A stretch of DNA of 57,830 nt. Source: CAZQSS01 sp964596405. GTDB lineage: Bacteria; Patescibacteriota; Patescibacteriia; Magasanikbacterales; UBA10003. The notes below the pieces were generated by a model. It was given only the letters and a program-made list of their open reading frames with translations, ran no database searches and was not told the origin of the DNA. Positions within the stretch are counted from its first letter, which is position 1; each line of letters begins with the position of its first letter. Of this stretch, positions 39,564 through 46,989 are shown one piece after another. The DNA lies in contig CAZQSS010000002.1 in NCBI GenBank assembly GCA_964596405.1, positions 1 to 57,830 of the forward strand. Reading direction: 5' to 3'. The translations under genes were made by a program, and so were the position numbers.

Positions 39564-39653
39564 ATGATTCTAATCTACAAATCTTGTGAACGAATCTACG
39601 AATATGATTTGTAGCATTTGTGGATTTGTATATTAAATTTGTTGATTCGTATC
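39564..39653 (-). repeat. 90-bp AT-rich intercistronic repeat (copy C)
   Basis: Between rpsQ and rplN; begins GATACGAATCAAC 3 bp after the rpsQ stop and ends TTAGAATCAT 8 bp before the rplN ATG. Confidence 0.9.
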
Positions 39654-39656
39654 GTC

Positions 39657-39896
39657 TTAATAGATGACTCTCCATTTTTTATCTTTGGAGATGGGGCGGC
39701 AAGGCTCAAACTTAACCAAATCACCTTCTTTATATTGCCCCTTGGGGTCATGCACTTTATACTTTTTACTGACAGTGTATTGCTTTAAATACTTTTCATT
39801 TTTCTTAACCCGGTCAACATTAACCACAATAGTTTTGGCCATTTTGGCCGATACTACCAATCCGCTAAAAACTTTTTTTACTTTAGTTTGTTGCAT
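39657..39896 (-). CDS. rpsQ: 30S ribosomal protein uS17
   Basis: 79 residues from the ATG at 39896. FSGLVVSAKMAKTIVVNVDR, HDPKGQYKEGDLVKFEPCRPISKDKKW are typical. OB-fold protein of the small subunit body. Confidence 0.95.
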   Translation of the reverse strand: MQQTKVKKVFSGLVVSAKMAKTIVVNVDRVKKNEKYLKQYTVSKKYKVHDPKGQYKEGDLVKFEPCRPISKDKKWRVIY

Positions 39897-39914
39897 ACCG
39901 TACACTTAAGATAT

Positions 39915-40109
39915 TTAAGCTTTCTTAATATTTTTTAAAATGGTCAAAACCCTGGCGACCTTCTTTTTCAATTTGGTAATCTCCGACCAATTTTTTAGCT
40001 CGCGGCTATGGGCTTTAAAACGCAAACCGGTTAGGCCGTCTCGGCCTTCTTCCAGGAGGATATTAAGCTCTTCAACGGTTTTTTGTTTTAATTCTTCAAA
40101 TTCTTTCAT
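39915..40109 (-). CDS. rpmC: 50S ribosomal protein uL29
   Basis: 64 residues, two helices. KEFEELKQKTVEELNILLEE and LRFKAHSRELKNWSEI fit uL29, which borders the exit tunnel. Two bases separate it from the rplP stop. Confidence 0.93.
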   Translation of the reverse strand: MKEFEELKQKTVEELNILLEEGRDGLTGLRFKAHSRELKNWSEITKLKKKVARVLTILKNIKKA

Positions 40110-40111
40110 AT

Positions 40112-40525
40112 TTAAACTTTTTTCACCACTATGGTGGTAACCGGTAATTTATATCCGGCCAGCTTCAAAGCTTTTTTGGCAGTCGCTTCGTCCACGCCGT
40201 CAATTTCAAACATAATTGTGCCCGGTTTAACCGGAGCCACAAAGTAATCTACGGCGCCCTTACCGCCACCCATGGTGCTTTCATTGCCGTGATTGGTCAC
40301 CGGTTTATCCGGAAAAATTCTAATCCAGACCTTGCCGCCTTTTTTAAGAAAACGCGTGATGGTGCGGCGGGCGGCTTCAATTTGACGCGCGGTAATCCAG
40401 CAACATTCCAAGGACTTCAAACCATGGCTGCCAAAAGCAACAAAATTTTTGGCGGTCGCGATACCGGTGCGACGGCGACGCCCCTTGTGCCATTTTCTGT
40501 GTTTTACTTTCTTGGGAAACAACAT
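40112..40525 (-). CDS. rplP: 50S ribosomal protein uL16
   Basis: 137 residues. FPKKVKHRKWHKGRRRR, FVAFGSHGLKSLECCWITARQIEAARRTI, and VWIRIFPDKPVT are diagnostic. Needed for A-site tRNA binding and late 50S assembly. Confidence 0.97.
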   Translation of the reverse strand: MLFPKKVKHRKWHKGRRRRTGIATAKNFVAFGSHGLKSLECCWITARQIEAARRTITRFLKKGGKVWIRIFPDKPVTNHGNESTMGGGKGAVDYFVAPVKPGTIMFEIDGVDEATAKKALKLAGYKLPVTTIVVKKV

Positions 40526-40531
40526 ATTATC

Positions 40532-41206
40532 TTAATTTTTATTTCCGCCAGAGGCGGATCCGCTTTTAGCGGAAAAAACCTCACCCTTGTAAATCCAGAC
40601 CTTGATGCCGATAGCGCCATAAATAGTGTGGGCCGTGTCGCCAAAATAATCAATCTCAGCGCGTAAATTCTGCAAAGGGATGGTGCCGGAACTCAATTTT
40701 TCGGTGCGAGCGATCTCCGCGCCGTTTAAACGTCCCGCCACGCAGACCTTAACACCCAAACCGCCGGCGCGGCGCACTTTTTCAATCGCCTGCTTTAAAA
40801 CCCGACGAAAAGGCATGCGTTTTTCAATCTCATCAATCATCCCCTGAAGAATTATCGGGGCGGAAAGATTGGGTTGGGCGACTTCTTGAATATTTAATTT
40901 TACGTTGATTTTGTCTTTAGTAAAAAACTGTTTTAGGACTTTTTTTCTTAAATCTTCGGCGCCGGCTCCCCCGCGGCCGATAATCACGCCCGGCCTGGCC
41001 ACGAGCAGTGTAATCGTCACTTCTTTAATATTTCTTTCAATTTGAATAGCGCCAATACCGGCCTCTTTACAAATCTTTTTCAAGAACTCTTTAATTAAAA
41101 TATCCTGACGCAAAAATTCCGGATATTTTTTTTGCGAAATCCATTTGGAATCCCAGCCATAAACAGTGCCGATACGAAATATTTTTGGATGTACTTTATG
41201 TCCCAT
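40532..41206 (-). CDS. rpsC: 30S ribosomal protein uS3
   Basis: 224 residues. MGHKVHPKIFRIG start, KH domain with ARPGVIIGRGGAGAEDLRKK, and the C-terminal half with GVKVCVAGRLNGAEIARTEKLSSGTIPLQNLRAEIDY. It lines the mRNA entry tunnel. The 4-residue spacing to rplV is normal. Confidence 0.97.
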   Translation of the reverse strand: MGHKVHPKIFRIGTVYGWDSKWISQKKYPEFLRQDILIKEFLKKICKEAGIGAIQIERNIKEVTITLLVARPGVIIGRGGAGAEDLRKKVLKQFFTKDKINVKLNIQEVAQPNLSAPIILQGMIDEIEKRMPFRRVLKQAIEKVRRAGGLGVKVCVAGRLNGAEIARTEKLSSGTIPLQNLRAEIDYFGDTAHTIYGAIGIKVWIYKGEVFSAKSGSASGGNKN

Positions 41207-41210
41207 AAAA

Positions 41211-41552
41211 TTATTTCTTAGTCTGATCAGCCAAAACCAAATTTATATGACAGCTGTGCTTCTTAATGGTATAGCCGCGGCCAAAGGCTCTGGGTCTCAT
41301 TCTTTTAAGTGGTGAACCCTGGTTAACCGTAATGGCCTTAACATATAAATTGCCGGCAGTCATATTGGTGTTGTGCGTAGCGTTGGCCACGGCCGACTTT
41401 AATAATTTGCGCAAAGGAGTGGCCGCGCCTTTTTGGGTGAAAGCCAAAACCGTTTCCGCCTGAACCGCTGACTTACCCCGAATCAAATCTGCCACTAAAC
41501 GCACCTTGCGGCTGGACATTCTGATAGATTTTATTGAAGCTTTTACTTCCAT
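41211..41552 (-). CDS. rplV: 50S ribosomal protein uL22
   Basis: 113 residues. SSRKVRLVADLIRGK, LLKSAVANATHN, and the tip loop PLKRMRPRAFGRGYTIKK of the exit tunnel are all present. Confidence 0.96.
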   Translation of the reverse strand: MEVKASIKSIRMSSRKVRLVADLIRGKSAVQAETVLAFTQKGAATPLRKLLKSAVANATHNTNMTAGNLYVKAITVNQGSPLKRMRPRAFGRGYTIKKHSCHINLVLADQTKK

Positions 41553-41562
41553 ACATTAATAA

Positions 41563-41901
41563 TTACTTTTTCTTGTCGTCAGTTTTAGTGGCGCTGCTGG
41601 CGGCCTTTTCCGAATCAGCTTGTTTTGTTTCCAAATCTTTCTGCATCTTACCGCCGTGTTTAACAAATTTCCGCGTTAAAGAAAATTCGCCCAAATGATG
41701 GCCCACCATGTTTTCAACGATGTTCACCGATACATGGTCGCGGCCATTATGAACGCCAATAGTAAAACCAACCATCTCCGGAGTAACAGCGGAATCACGA
41801 GACCAGGTTTTGATAATAGTTTTATCGCCGGGTCTCAGCTTGGAAATCTTCTTTAGTAATTTCGGATCGGTGAAAAAACCTTTTTTTAAACTACGGCTCA
41901 T
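41563..41901 (-). CDS. rpsS: 30S ribosomal protein uS19
   Basis: 112 residues from the ATG at 41901, which matches the family start SRSLKKGFF. GFTIGVHNGRDHVSVNIVENMVGHHLGEFSLTR is diagnostic. A charged C-terminal tail of about 20 residues (SEKAASSATKTDDKKK) is longer than usual. The start codon is created at the end of the 141-bp inverted-repeat element; an in-frame upstream ATG lies inside that element. Confidence 0.96.
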   Translation of the reverse strand: MSRSLKKGFFTDPKLLKKISKLRPGDKTIIKTWSRDSAVTPEMVGFTIGVHNGRDHVSVNIVENMVGHHLGEFSLTRKFVKHGGKMQKDLETKQADSEKAASSATKTDDKKK

Positions 41902-42040
41902 ACCCAGTATATCAACCCCGCATGATTTCATCACTTGGGGATTTTAAGTTAATTTATTATTTAATCTTGATAACCCAGTAAAAACGACTGTCCCCTTGTG
42001 TTTCGCGAAGCGAAACTTGCGGGGTTGTATTACTGGGCAT
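41900..42040 (-). repeat. 141-bp inverted-repeat element flanked by TATG (copy 2)
   Basis: Located between rplB and rpsS inside the S10 operon. Same length as copy 1 with no gaps; the first 42 and last 31 bases are nearly identical while the middle has diverged. It begins 4 bp after the rplB stop and its last base plus G forms the rpsS ATG. Confidence 0.92.
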
Positions 42041-42043
42041 AGG

Positions 42044-42874
42044 TTATTTTGATCTTTGAATTATAAGCTTGTTGGTCCACTTGTTCTTTTTTCTGGTCTT
42101 CATGCCCAGGGCCGGTTTGCCCCAAGGCGTTTCCGGGCGGCGCATACCAATGGGATTGTGGCCTTCACCGCCACCGTGCGGATGGTCAATCGGATTCATG
42201 GCCTTACCTCTAACTTCCGGTCTCCAACCCAGGTGGCGCATGCGACCGGCTTTGCCCCAGCGAACCAAATTGTGATCGGGGTTGCTTAACTGACCAATAG
42301 ATGCCCGACAATTTTTAATAAAATGACGAACCTCGCCCGAAGGCATCTTTAAACTGGCAAAATCGCCTTCAACAGCCAAAAGTTGGGATCCGGCGCCGGC
42401 GCCGCGGACCATTTGTCCGCCCTTGCCCGGCTGTAATTCCACATTGTGAACCACAAAACCAATCGGGATGAATTCTAGTGGCATGCGGTTGCCCAAACCG
42501 GCTTCAATTTTATTTTTTGAAGATAAAACCTTATCACCAACTTTGATATTGAGCGGAGCCAAAATGTAACTCTTGACGCCGTCCGCGTATTTAATCAAAG
42601 CAATGCGGGCGCCGCGATTCGGATCATATTCAATCGCCAACACCTCGGCCGGCATATCCAATTTATTAACTTGCTTGAAATCAACCAGCCGATAATAACG
42701 GCGATTGCCACCGCCCCGATGACGCACGGTAATGGTACCATGGGATCGGCCATTGCGACGGGTCGGTTTGGTGATCAATGACTTTTCCGGTTCAAACTTA
42801 GTAATATCTTCAAACGTATCCACGCTAGAAAACCGACGGCCACCTAAATTTTTCTTGTATACTCTAACTGGCAT
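42044..42874 (-). CDS. rplB: 50S ribosomal protein uL2
   Basis: 276 residues, normal. KSLITKPTRRNGRSHGTITVRHRGGGNRRYYR at the start and AMNPIDHPHGGGEGHNPIG near the peptidyl-transferase end are diagnostic; the catalytic-region His is retained. Confidence 0.97.
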   Translation of the reverse strand: MPVRVYKKNLGGRRFSSVDTFEDITKFEPEKSLITKPTRRNGRSHGTITVRHRGGGNRRYYRLVDFKQVNKLDMPAEVLAIEYDPNRGARIALIKYADGVKSYILAPLNIKVGDKVLSSKNKIEAGLGNRMPLEFIPIGFVVHNVELQPGKGGQMVRGAGAGSQLLAVEGDFASLKMPSGEVRHFIKNCRASIGQLSNPDHNLVRWGKAGRMRHLGWRPEVRGKAMNPIDHPHGGGEGHNPIGMRRPETPWGKPALGMKTRKKNKWTNKLIIQRSK

Positions 42875-42879
42875 AAATA

Positions 42880-43311
42880 TTAAACTTGTTTGTGAAGTTC
42901 TATTCTCTCGCCTTTTTTAACAGTGACAATGGCTTTTTTGCGATTTTTACGGCTACCTGACACGCGGCCATAACGCACCTGCTTACCTTTGGAATTGACA
43001 ATCCTTACGCTCTCAACATGAACGCCAAAGGTTCCCTCAATCGCTTTTCTAATTTCAATTTTATTCGCGCGAGGCGACACTTCAAAACAATACTGGCTGT
43101 CACCTTCCAGATAAGTGGTTTTCTCAGTGACAATCGGATGTAATAAGATTTTAAAAGCATTGTGATTCTTTTTAGACGCTGTCGGCTGACTTTCAGAAAC
43201 TATTGGCTCAACCGTTACCGGCTTGACTTTTTCTTTTTTGGCAACCTTAACAACCGGCGCTTTAGCCTTTTGGTTTGCTTCTTCTTGTTTTTTAAACCAA
43301 TTGAATGCCAT
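42880..43311 (-). CDS. rplW: 50S ribosomal protein uL23 with N-terminal extension
   Basis: 143 residues. The uL23 core occupies residues 50-143 (ILLHPIVTEKTTYLEGDSQYCFEV, RKAIEGTFGVHVESVRIV). About 50 extra N-terminal residues are Lys-, Val- and Pro-rich and look disordered. uL23 docks trigger factor, SRP and SecY at the tunnel exit, so the tail could be exposed there. Confidence 0.95.
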   Translation of the reverse strand: MAFNWFKKQEEANQKAKAPVVKVAKKEKVKPVTVEPIVSESQPTASKKNHNAFKILLHPIVTEKTTYLEGDSQYCFEVSPRANKIEIRKAIEGTFGVHVESVRIVNSKGKQVRYGRVSGSRKNRKKAIVTVKKGERIELHKQV

Positions 43312-43313
43312 AT

Positions 43314-43952
43314 TTATTTTTTATATGTCTCTTGCCAATAATCAACAGTGTCTTTAACCGTCAAAATCGTGTGACTCTTCAGTAAATCTATCAAATTAAG
43401 TGAACCCAAATCGGCCTGGCTAATATTAGGGATGTTGCGTGAAGCTAAACCCATATTTTCCGCATCTTGACGTTTGGGGAAAACCAGTAAAACTCTTTTG
43501 CCCTTGATTGGCAACTTTTTCAATAAACTGCCGACCAATTTGGTTTTTGGTGTTTCCAAATTGAAATTCTCTAAAAGAAGCAAGGCGCCATCTTTAACCT
43601 TTTCTGATAAAGCCATAAGGAAAGCCAGCTTCTTGGTTTTTTTGTTGATTTTAACTTTAAAATTACGGTCTTTGCGCGGACCAAAAGTGACACCGCCACC
43701 GCGCCAAATTGGCGAACGGATGGAACCATGACGAGCGCGGCCGGTGCCTTTTTGTTTCCACGGCTTCTTACCGCCGCCGGAAACCTCACCCTTGGTTTTT
43801 GTGTGGGCCAAAACCTGACGATCGTTGGCGGTCATGCCTCTGACGACTTCATGTAATAAACCGATTTTTGCCTTAACACCAAAAACTTCCGGCATCAATT
43901 CTACCGATCCCACTTCTTTTCCTTCCCAATTGTAGACACTTACTTTAGACAT
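43314..43952 (-). CDS. rplD: 50S ribosomal protein uL4
   Basis: 212 residues. KTKGEVSGGGKKPWKQKGTGRARHGSIRSPIWRGGGVTFGP is the extended tunnel loop. In E. coli uL4 regulates the S10 operon at its leader. Here a large hairpin and a second structured region lie between rpsJ and rplC. Confidence 0.97.
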   Translation of the reverse strand: MSKVSVYNWEGKEVGSVELMPEVFGVKAKIGLLHEVVRGMTANDRQVLAHTKTKGEVSGGGKKPWKQKGTGRARHGSIRSPIWRGGGVTFGPRKDRNFKVKINKKTKKLAFLMALSEKVKDGALLLLENFNLETPKTKLVGSLLKKLPIKGKRVLLVFPKRQDAENMGLASRNIPNISQADLGSLNLIDLLKSHTILTVKDTVDYWQETYKK

Positions 43953-43958
43953 AAATGA

Positions 43959-44582
43959 TTATTCCCTGACGGTCTTAATAACCACGACCGCGTTCCGACT
44001 GCCGGGTAAAGCACCCTTGATTTTTAAAAGATTGTTTGCCTCGTCTATTTCCACTATTTCTAAATTTTTAATCGTGGTGAGCGTATCGCCCATATGTCCG
44101 GCCATGCGTTTACCCTTGGCCACCGGGCCTTGACGTTTTGAACCAATGGAGCCGGGCATGCGCAAGTTATCTTTTTGGCCGTGTGAACCGGGGCCGCCAT
44201 GAAAACCGTGACGTCTGACCACACCTTGGAAGCCCTTACCTTTAGAAACGCCGGTCACATCAACTCTATCCCCGGTTTTAAAACTTTCAACGGTAATTTT
44301 GGCGCCGCGTTCTAATGGCGGAGTGGTCGCATCTTTAAAATAGAATTCCCGCAAGTGCCGGACTATTGGTAAATCTTTCAAATGGCCGACTTGGGGTTTG
44401 CTTAACTTCTTTTGATCCACCTCATCAAAACCGATTTGAATGGCTATGCCACCCAACGGCATTTTAGTTTTTACCTCGGTAACATAACAAGGGCCGGCTT
44501 GAACTTCGGTCACGGGCACTTCTTCGCCGTCGGCCCTGAAAACTTGCGACATCTGAATTTTTTTACCAAGAATGAATCTCAT
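43959..44582 (-). CDS. rplC: 50S ribosomal protein uL3
   Basis: 207 residues from the ATG at 44582 (MRFILGKKIQMSQVF). VTGVSKGKGFQGVVRRHGFHGGPGSHGQK is diagnostic. A terminator-like hairpin lies 18 bp upstream. Confidence 0.96.
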   Translation of the reverse strand: MRFILGKKIQMSQVFRADGEEVPVTEVQAGPCYVTEVKTKMPLGGIAIQIGFDEVDQKKLSKPQVGHLKDLPIVRHLREFYFKDATTPPLERGAKITVESFKTGDRVDVTGVSKGKGFQGVVRRHGFHGGPGSHGQKDNLRMPGSIGSKRQGPVAKGKRMAGHMGDTLTTIKNLEIVEIDEANNLLKIKGALPGSRNAVVVIKTVRE

Positions 44583-44597
44583 ATTATACAAAAAGTC

Positions 44598-44654
44598 ACC
44601 AACTCAACATGGCTTTTTATCAGTAAAAAAGCCGGGTTGAGTTGGCGACCTTAT
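44598..44654 (-). promoter_or_regulatory. terminator-like hairpin between rpsJ and rplC, candidate attenuator
   Basis: On the minus strand GTCGCCAACTCAAC and GTTGAGTTGGTGAC pair, with a second GGCTTTTT/AAAAAGCC stem inside, followed by TTTTTG and then TATAAT 8 bp before the rplC ATG. A full terminator here would cut the operon, so conditional read-through or a fresh promoter is needed. Confidence 0.6.
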
Positions 44655-44713
44655 AAATCTCTAAGGTCTTTTTTTATACTTTAGCTTGTCAATTTTCTCC
44701 TTGAAGCTCACCG

Positions 44714-44764
44714 TCAGTTGGTAGAAGTTTTCTTGCCCCGGGTGGGCGAAGATCCTCTCTACTG
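44714..44764 (-). ncRNA. candidate structured leader RNA downstream of rpsJ
   Basis: GC-rich block in an AT-rich gap that can fold as CAG-TAG / CTAC-CTG around CTTCGCCC/GGGGCAAG with internal loops. It lies between the rpsJ stop and the attenuator-like hairpin. It could be a ribosomal-protein binding site or a processing site. No convincing ORF covers it. Confidence 0.35.
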
Positions 44765-44783
44765 GCCAACAACAAGCATTTAA

Positions 44784-45134
44784 TTACATTTTAATTTCCA
44801 CCTCTACGCCAGCCGGTAAATTCAAGTGTTGCAGGGCGTCGATTAATTTTGGATTCGGGTCAATAATATCAATTAATCTTTTGTGAACCCGCATCTCATA
44901 TTGTTCGCGCGCGTCTTTGTGGACAAAAGTGGAACGATTGACCGTATAAATCTTCTTTTCAGTCGGTAACGGTACTGGCCCCAGGAGCGTAGCGTTATTG
45001 CGTCGGCTGGTTTCCATAATAGTCTGGGCGGCCTGATCAATGATCCGGTGATCATAAGCGCAAATCTTAACCCTCAGACGTAAATGGACCTCTTCGGCTT
45101 TTTCAGTTTTTTTCACAGACTTAACGTCGCTCAT
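44784..45134 (-). CDS. rpsJ: 30S ribosomal protein uS10
   Basis: 116 residues, about 14 more than usual at the N-terminus (SDVKSVKKTEKAEEV). RLRVKICAYDHRIIDQAAQTI, LPTEKKIYTVNRSTFVHKDAREQYEMRVHKR are diagnostic. With NusB it also forms the antitermination complex that recognises boxA, of interest because boxA-like words precede several accessory genes here. Confidence 0.96.
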   Translation of the reverse strand: MSDVKSVKKTEKAEEVHLRLRVKICAYDHRIIDQAAQTIMETSRRNNATLLGPVPLPTEKKIYTVNRSTFVHKDAREQYEMRVHKRLIDIIDPNPKLIDALQHLNLPAGVEVEIKM

Positions 45135-45151
45135 GTGTTTTAATTTAAGAA

Positions 45152-45182
45152 TTTACTAAAATCCCGCCCCCTTTTGGGACAG
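45152..45182 (-). terminator. possible terminator or attenuator after tuf
   Basis: AAAATCC and GGATTTT arms around a C/G-rich interior, then TAGTAAATTCTT on the minus strand. Imperfect stem, so low confidence. Confidence 0.4.
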
Positions 45183-45192
45183 GATTTTTATT

Positions 45193-46383
45193 TTACTTGG
45201 TAATTTTGGTGACCGCGCCGGCGCCAACGGTTTTACCGCCTTCGCGGATAGCAAAACGTTGTGATTCTTCCAAAGCCACCGGTACGATTAATTTAATCTT
45301 TAATTCCACGGTATCGCCGGGCATAACCATTTCAGTTCCAGCCGGTAATTCAACCTCGCCGGTTACATCGGTAGTGCGGATATAAAACTGGGGTTTGTAG
45401 CCTTTAAAGAATGGTTTATGACGGCCGCCTTCTTCTTTGCTTAATATGTAAACCTTGCCTTCAAATTCGGTATGAGGAGTGACTGAACCCGGTTTGACTA
45501 AAACCATACCGCGTTGCACTTCGTCTTTTTTAGTACCGCGCAAGAGCAAGCCGGCATTGTCGCCAGCCAGGCCTTCGTCTAATGATTTGTTGAACATTTC
45601 AATACCGGTCACAACGGTCTTTTTGGTTTCACCCAAACCGACCAGTTCCATTTCATCATTTAAATGAATGGTGCCTCTTTCAATTCTGCCGGTGGCGACT
45701 GTGCCACGGCCTTCAATTGAAAAGACATCTTCAACCGGCATTAAGAACGGTTTATCGGTGGCGCGAACCGGATTCGGAATATATTCATCTAAGGCTTTTA
45801 ACAAATCAAAAATGGGTTTAGCCGCCGCCTCATCTTTAGGATTCTGCACGGCCTTGAGCGCGCTACCGCGGATAACCGGGGTAGTATCGCCGGGAAATTC
45901 ATATTTCTTTAACAAATCGCGAACTTCTTCTTCAACTAAATCAATCAATTCCGGATCACTCACCTGATCAACTTTGTTTAAAAAGACAACTATATAAGGC
46001 ACACCGACTTGGCGGGCCAAAAGAATGTGTTCACGAGTCTGAGGCATGGGGCCGTCAGTGGCCGAAACAACCAAAATCGCGCCATCCATCTGAGCGGCGC
46101 CGGTAATCATGTTTTTAATGTAATCGGCGTGCCCCGGACAGTCAACGTGAGCATAGTGACGAACGTCACTTTCGTACTCCACGTGAGCGGTGGCAATGGT
46201 AATACCGCGAGCCTTTTCTTCCGGCGCGGCATCAATCTGATCAACGCCTTTATTTTGAGCCTTTTTGCCATGAGCTAAAAGCACCTGCAAAATAGCGGCG
46301 GTCAAAGTTGTTTTACCATGGTCAACGTGACCGATAGTGCCCACATTAACGTGGGTTTTTGAACGTTCAAATTTTTCTGCCAT
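45193..46383 (-). CDS. tuf: elongation factor Tu
   Basis: 396 residues. Delivers aminoacyl-tRNA to the ribosome. G1 GHVDHGKTT, G3 DCPGHADY, G4 NKVD, plus domains 2 and 3 complete through GGKTVGAGAVTKI. It has its own strong promoter at 46451-46479. Confidence 0.98.
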   Translation of the reverse strand: MAEKFERSKTHVNVGTIGHVDHGKTTLTAAILQVLLAHGKKAQNKGVDQIDAAPEEKARGITIATAHVEYESDVRHYAHVDCPGHADYIKNMITGAAQMDGAILVVSATDGPMPQTREHILLARQVGVPYIVVFLNKVDQVSDPELIDLVEEEVRDLLKKYEFPGDTTPVIRGSALKAVQNPKDEAAAKPIFDLLKALDEYIPNPVRATDKPFLMPVEDVFSIEGRGTVATGRIERGTIHLNDEMELVGLGETKKTVVTGIEMFNKSLDEGLAGDNAGLLLRGTKKDEVQRGMVLVKPGSVTPHTEFEGKVYILSKEEGGRHKPFFKGYKPQFYIRTTDVTGEVELPAGTEMVMPGDTVELKIKLIVPVALEESQRFAIREGGKTVGAGAVTKITK

Positions 46384-46450
46384 ACGATTTTTTATTTAGA
46401 TTCTAATTAAATTTAAGATTTTAATTAGTTAGTTATTATACGCAGAAAAC

Positions 46451-46479
46451 ATTATAGCACACCTGCCATAAAAAGGCAA
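46451..46479 (-). promoter_or_regulatory. strong promoter of tuf
   Basis: TTGCCT, 17 bp ending TGTGC, TATAAT. The TGTGC extended -10 is the same as in the accessory-cassette promoters. Confidence 0.8.
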
Positions 46480-46490
46480 GTGGCGCGGGA

Positions 46491-46877
46491 TTAGGACTCA
46501 ACCGGCTCAAAATTATACTGATCTTTGTCATCTTCTTTGGCGGTTTCCGCTTCGGCGACTGCCGGCGCTTCTTCGGTCAAAAAAACCTCTTCTTTTGCTG
46601 TTGACTGACTCAAGGGCGGCGCGAGAGGAACAACCGGAGGCGCTTTTTGCGCCACTGCCATCTCTTGCTTGGCCCGCCACAGGGCGATATCGCTGTTGAT
46701 CTTTTCTAAAAGCTGGGATTCACTGTGGGCCTTGGGTTTTTCCGGCTTGGCCAATAATTTTTCATAATCGGCCAGCGACATCACCACGTACGGCGTGTTA
46801 CTGTCGGTTTCCCAAATAATAAAACGATCCCCCGTCTTTTGAATCAACTCTATAATTTTTTTTATACTCGCGTCCAT
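46491..46877 (-). CDS. hypothetical protein between fusA and tuf
   Basis: 128 residues. The first 45 residues (DRFIIWETDSNTPYVVMSLADYEKLL) weakly resemble the Phd/YefM antitoxin fold. The remainder is Ala-, Pro- and Glu-rich and acidic, probably disordered. No toxin partner lies next to it, so an antitoxin role is doubtful. It is transcribed with the str operon. Conserved position next to fusA would suggest a translation-linked role, but this cannot be checked here. Confidence 0.55.
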   Translation of the reverse strand: MDASIKKIIELIQKTGDRFIIWETDSNTPYVVMSLADYEKLLAKPEKPKAHSESQLLEKINSDIALWRAKQEMAVAQKAPPVVPLAPPLSQSTAKEEVFLTEEAPAVAEAETAKEDDKDQYNFEPVES

Positions 46878-46989
46878 ACTCTAATACTAATTACTAATTT
46901 TCACATGGCTACGAATTACTAATTTTTACCAATATACAAATCCAATTTGTATATTTGTATCCATTTGTAATTTGTAGAGTATTGTTATT

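Noticed and set aside
44684..44783. Short frame with ENFYQLTVSFKEKIDKLKYKK between rpsJ and rplC
   Set aside because: No start codon with initiation signals and strong potential for RNA structure; treated as a candidate leader RNA instead.
46491..46877. Phd/YefM antitoxin with a partner toxin
   Set aside because: Only a weak N-terminal resemblance and no neighbouring toxin gene.
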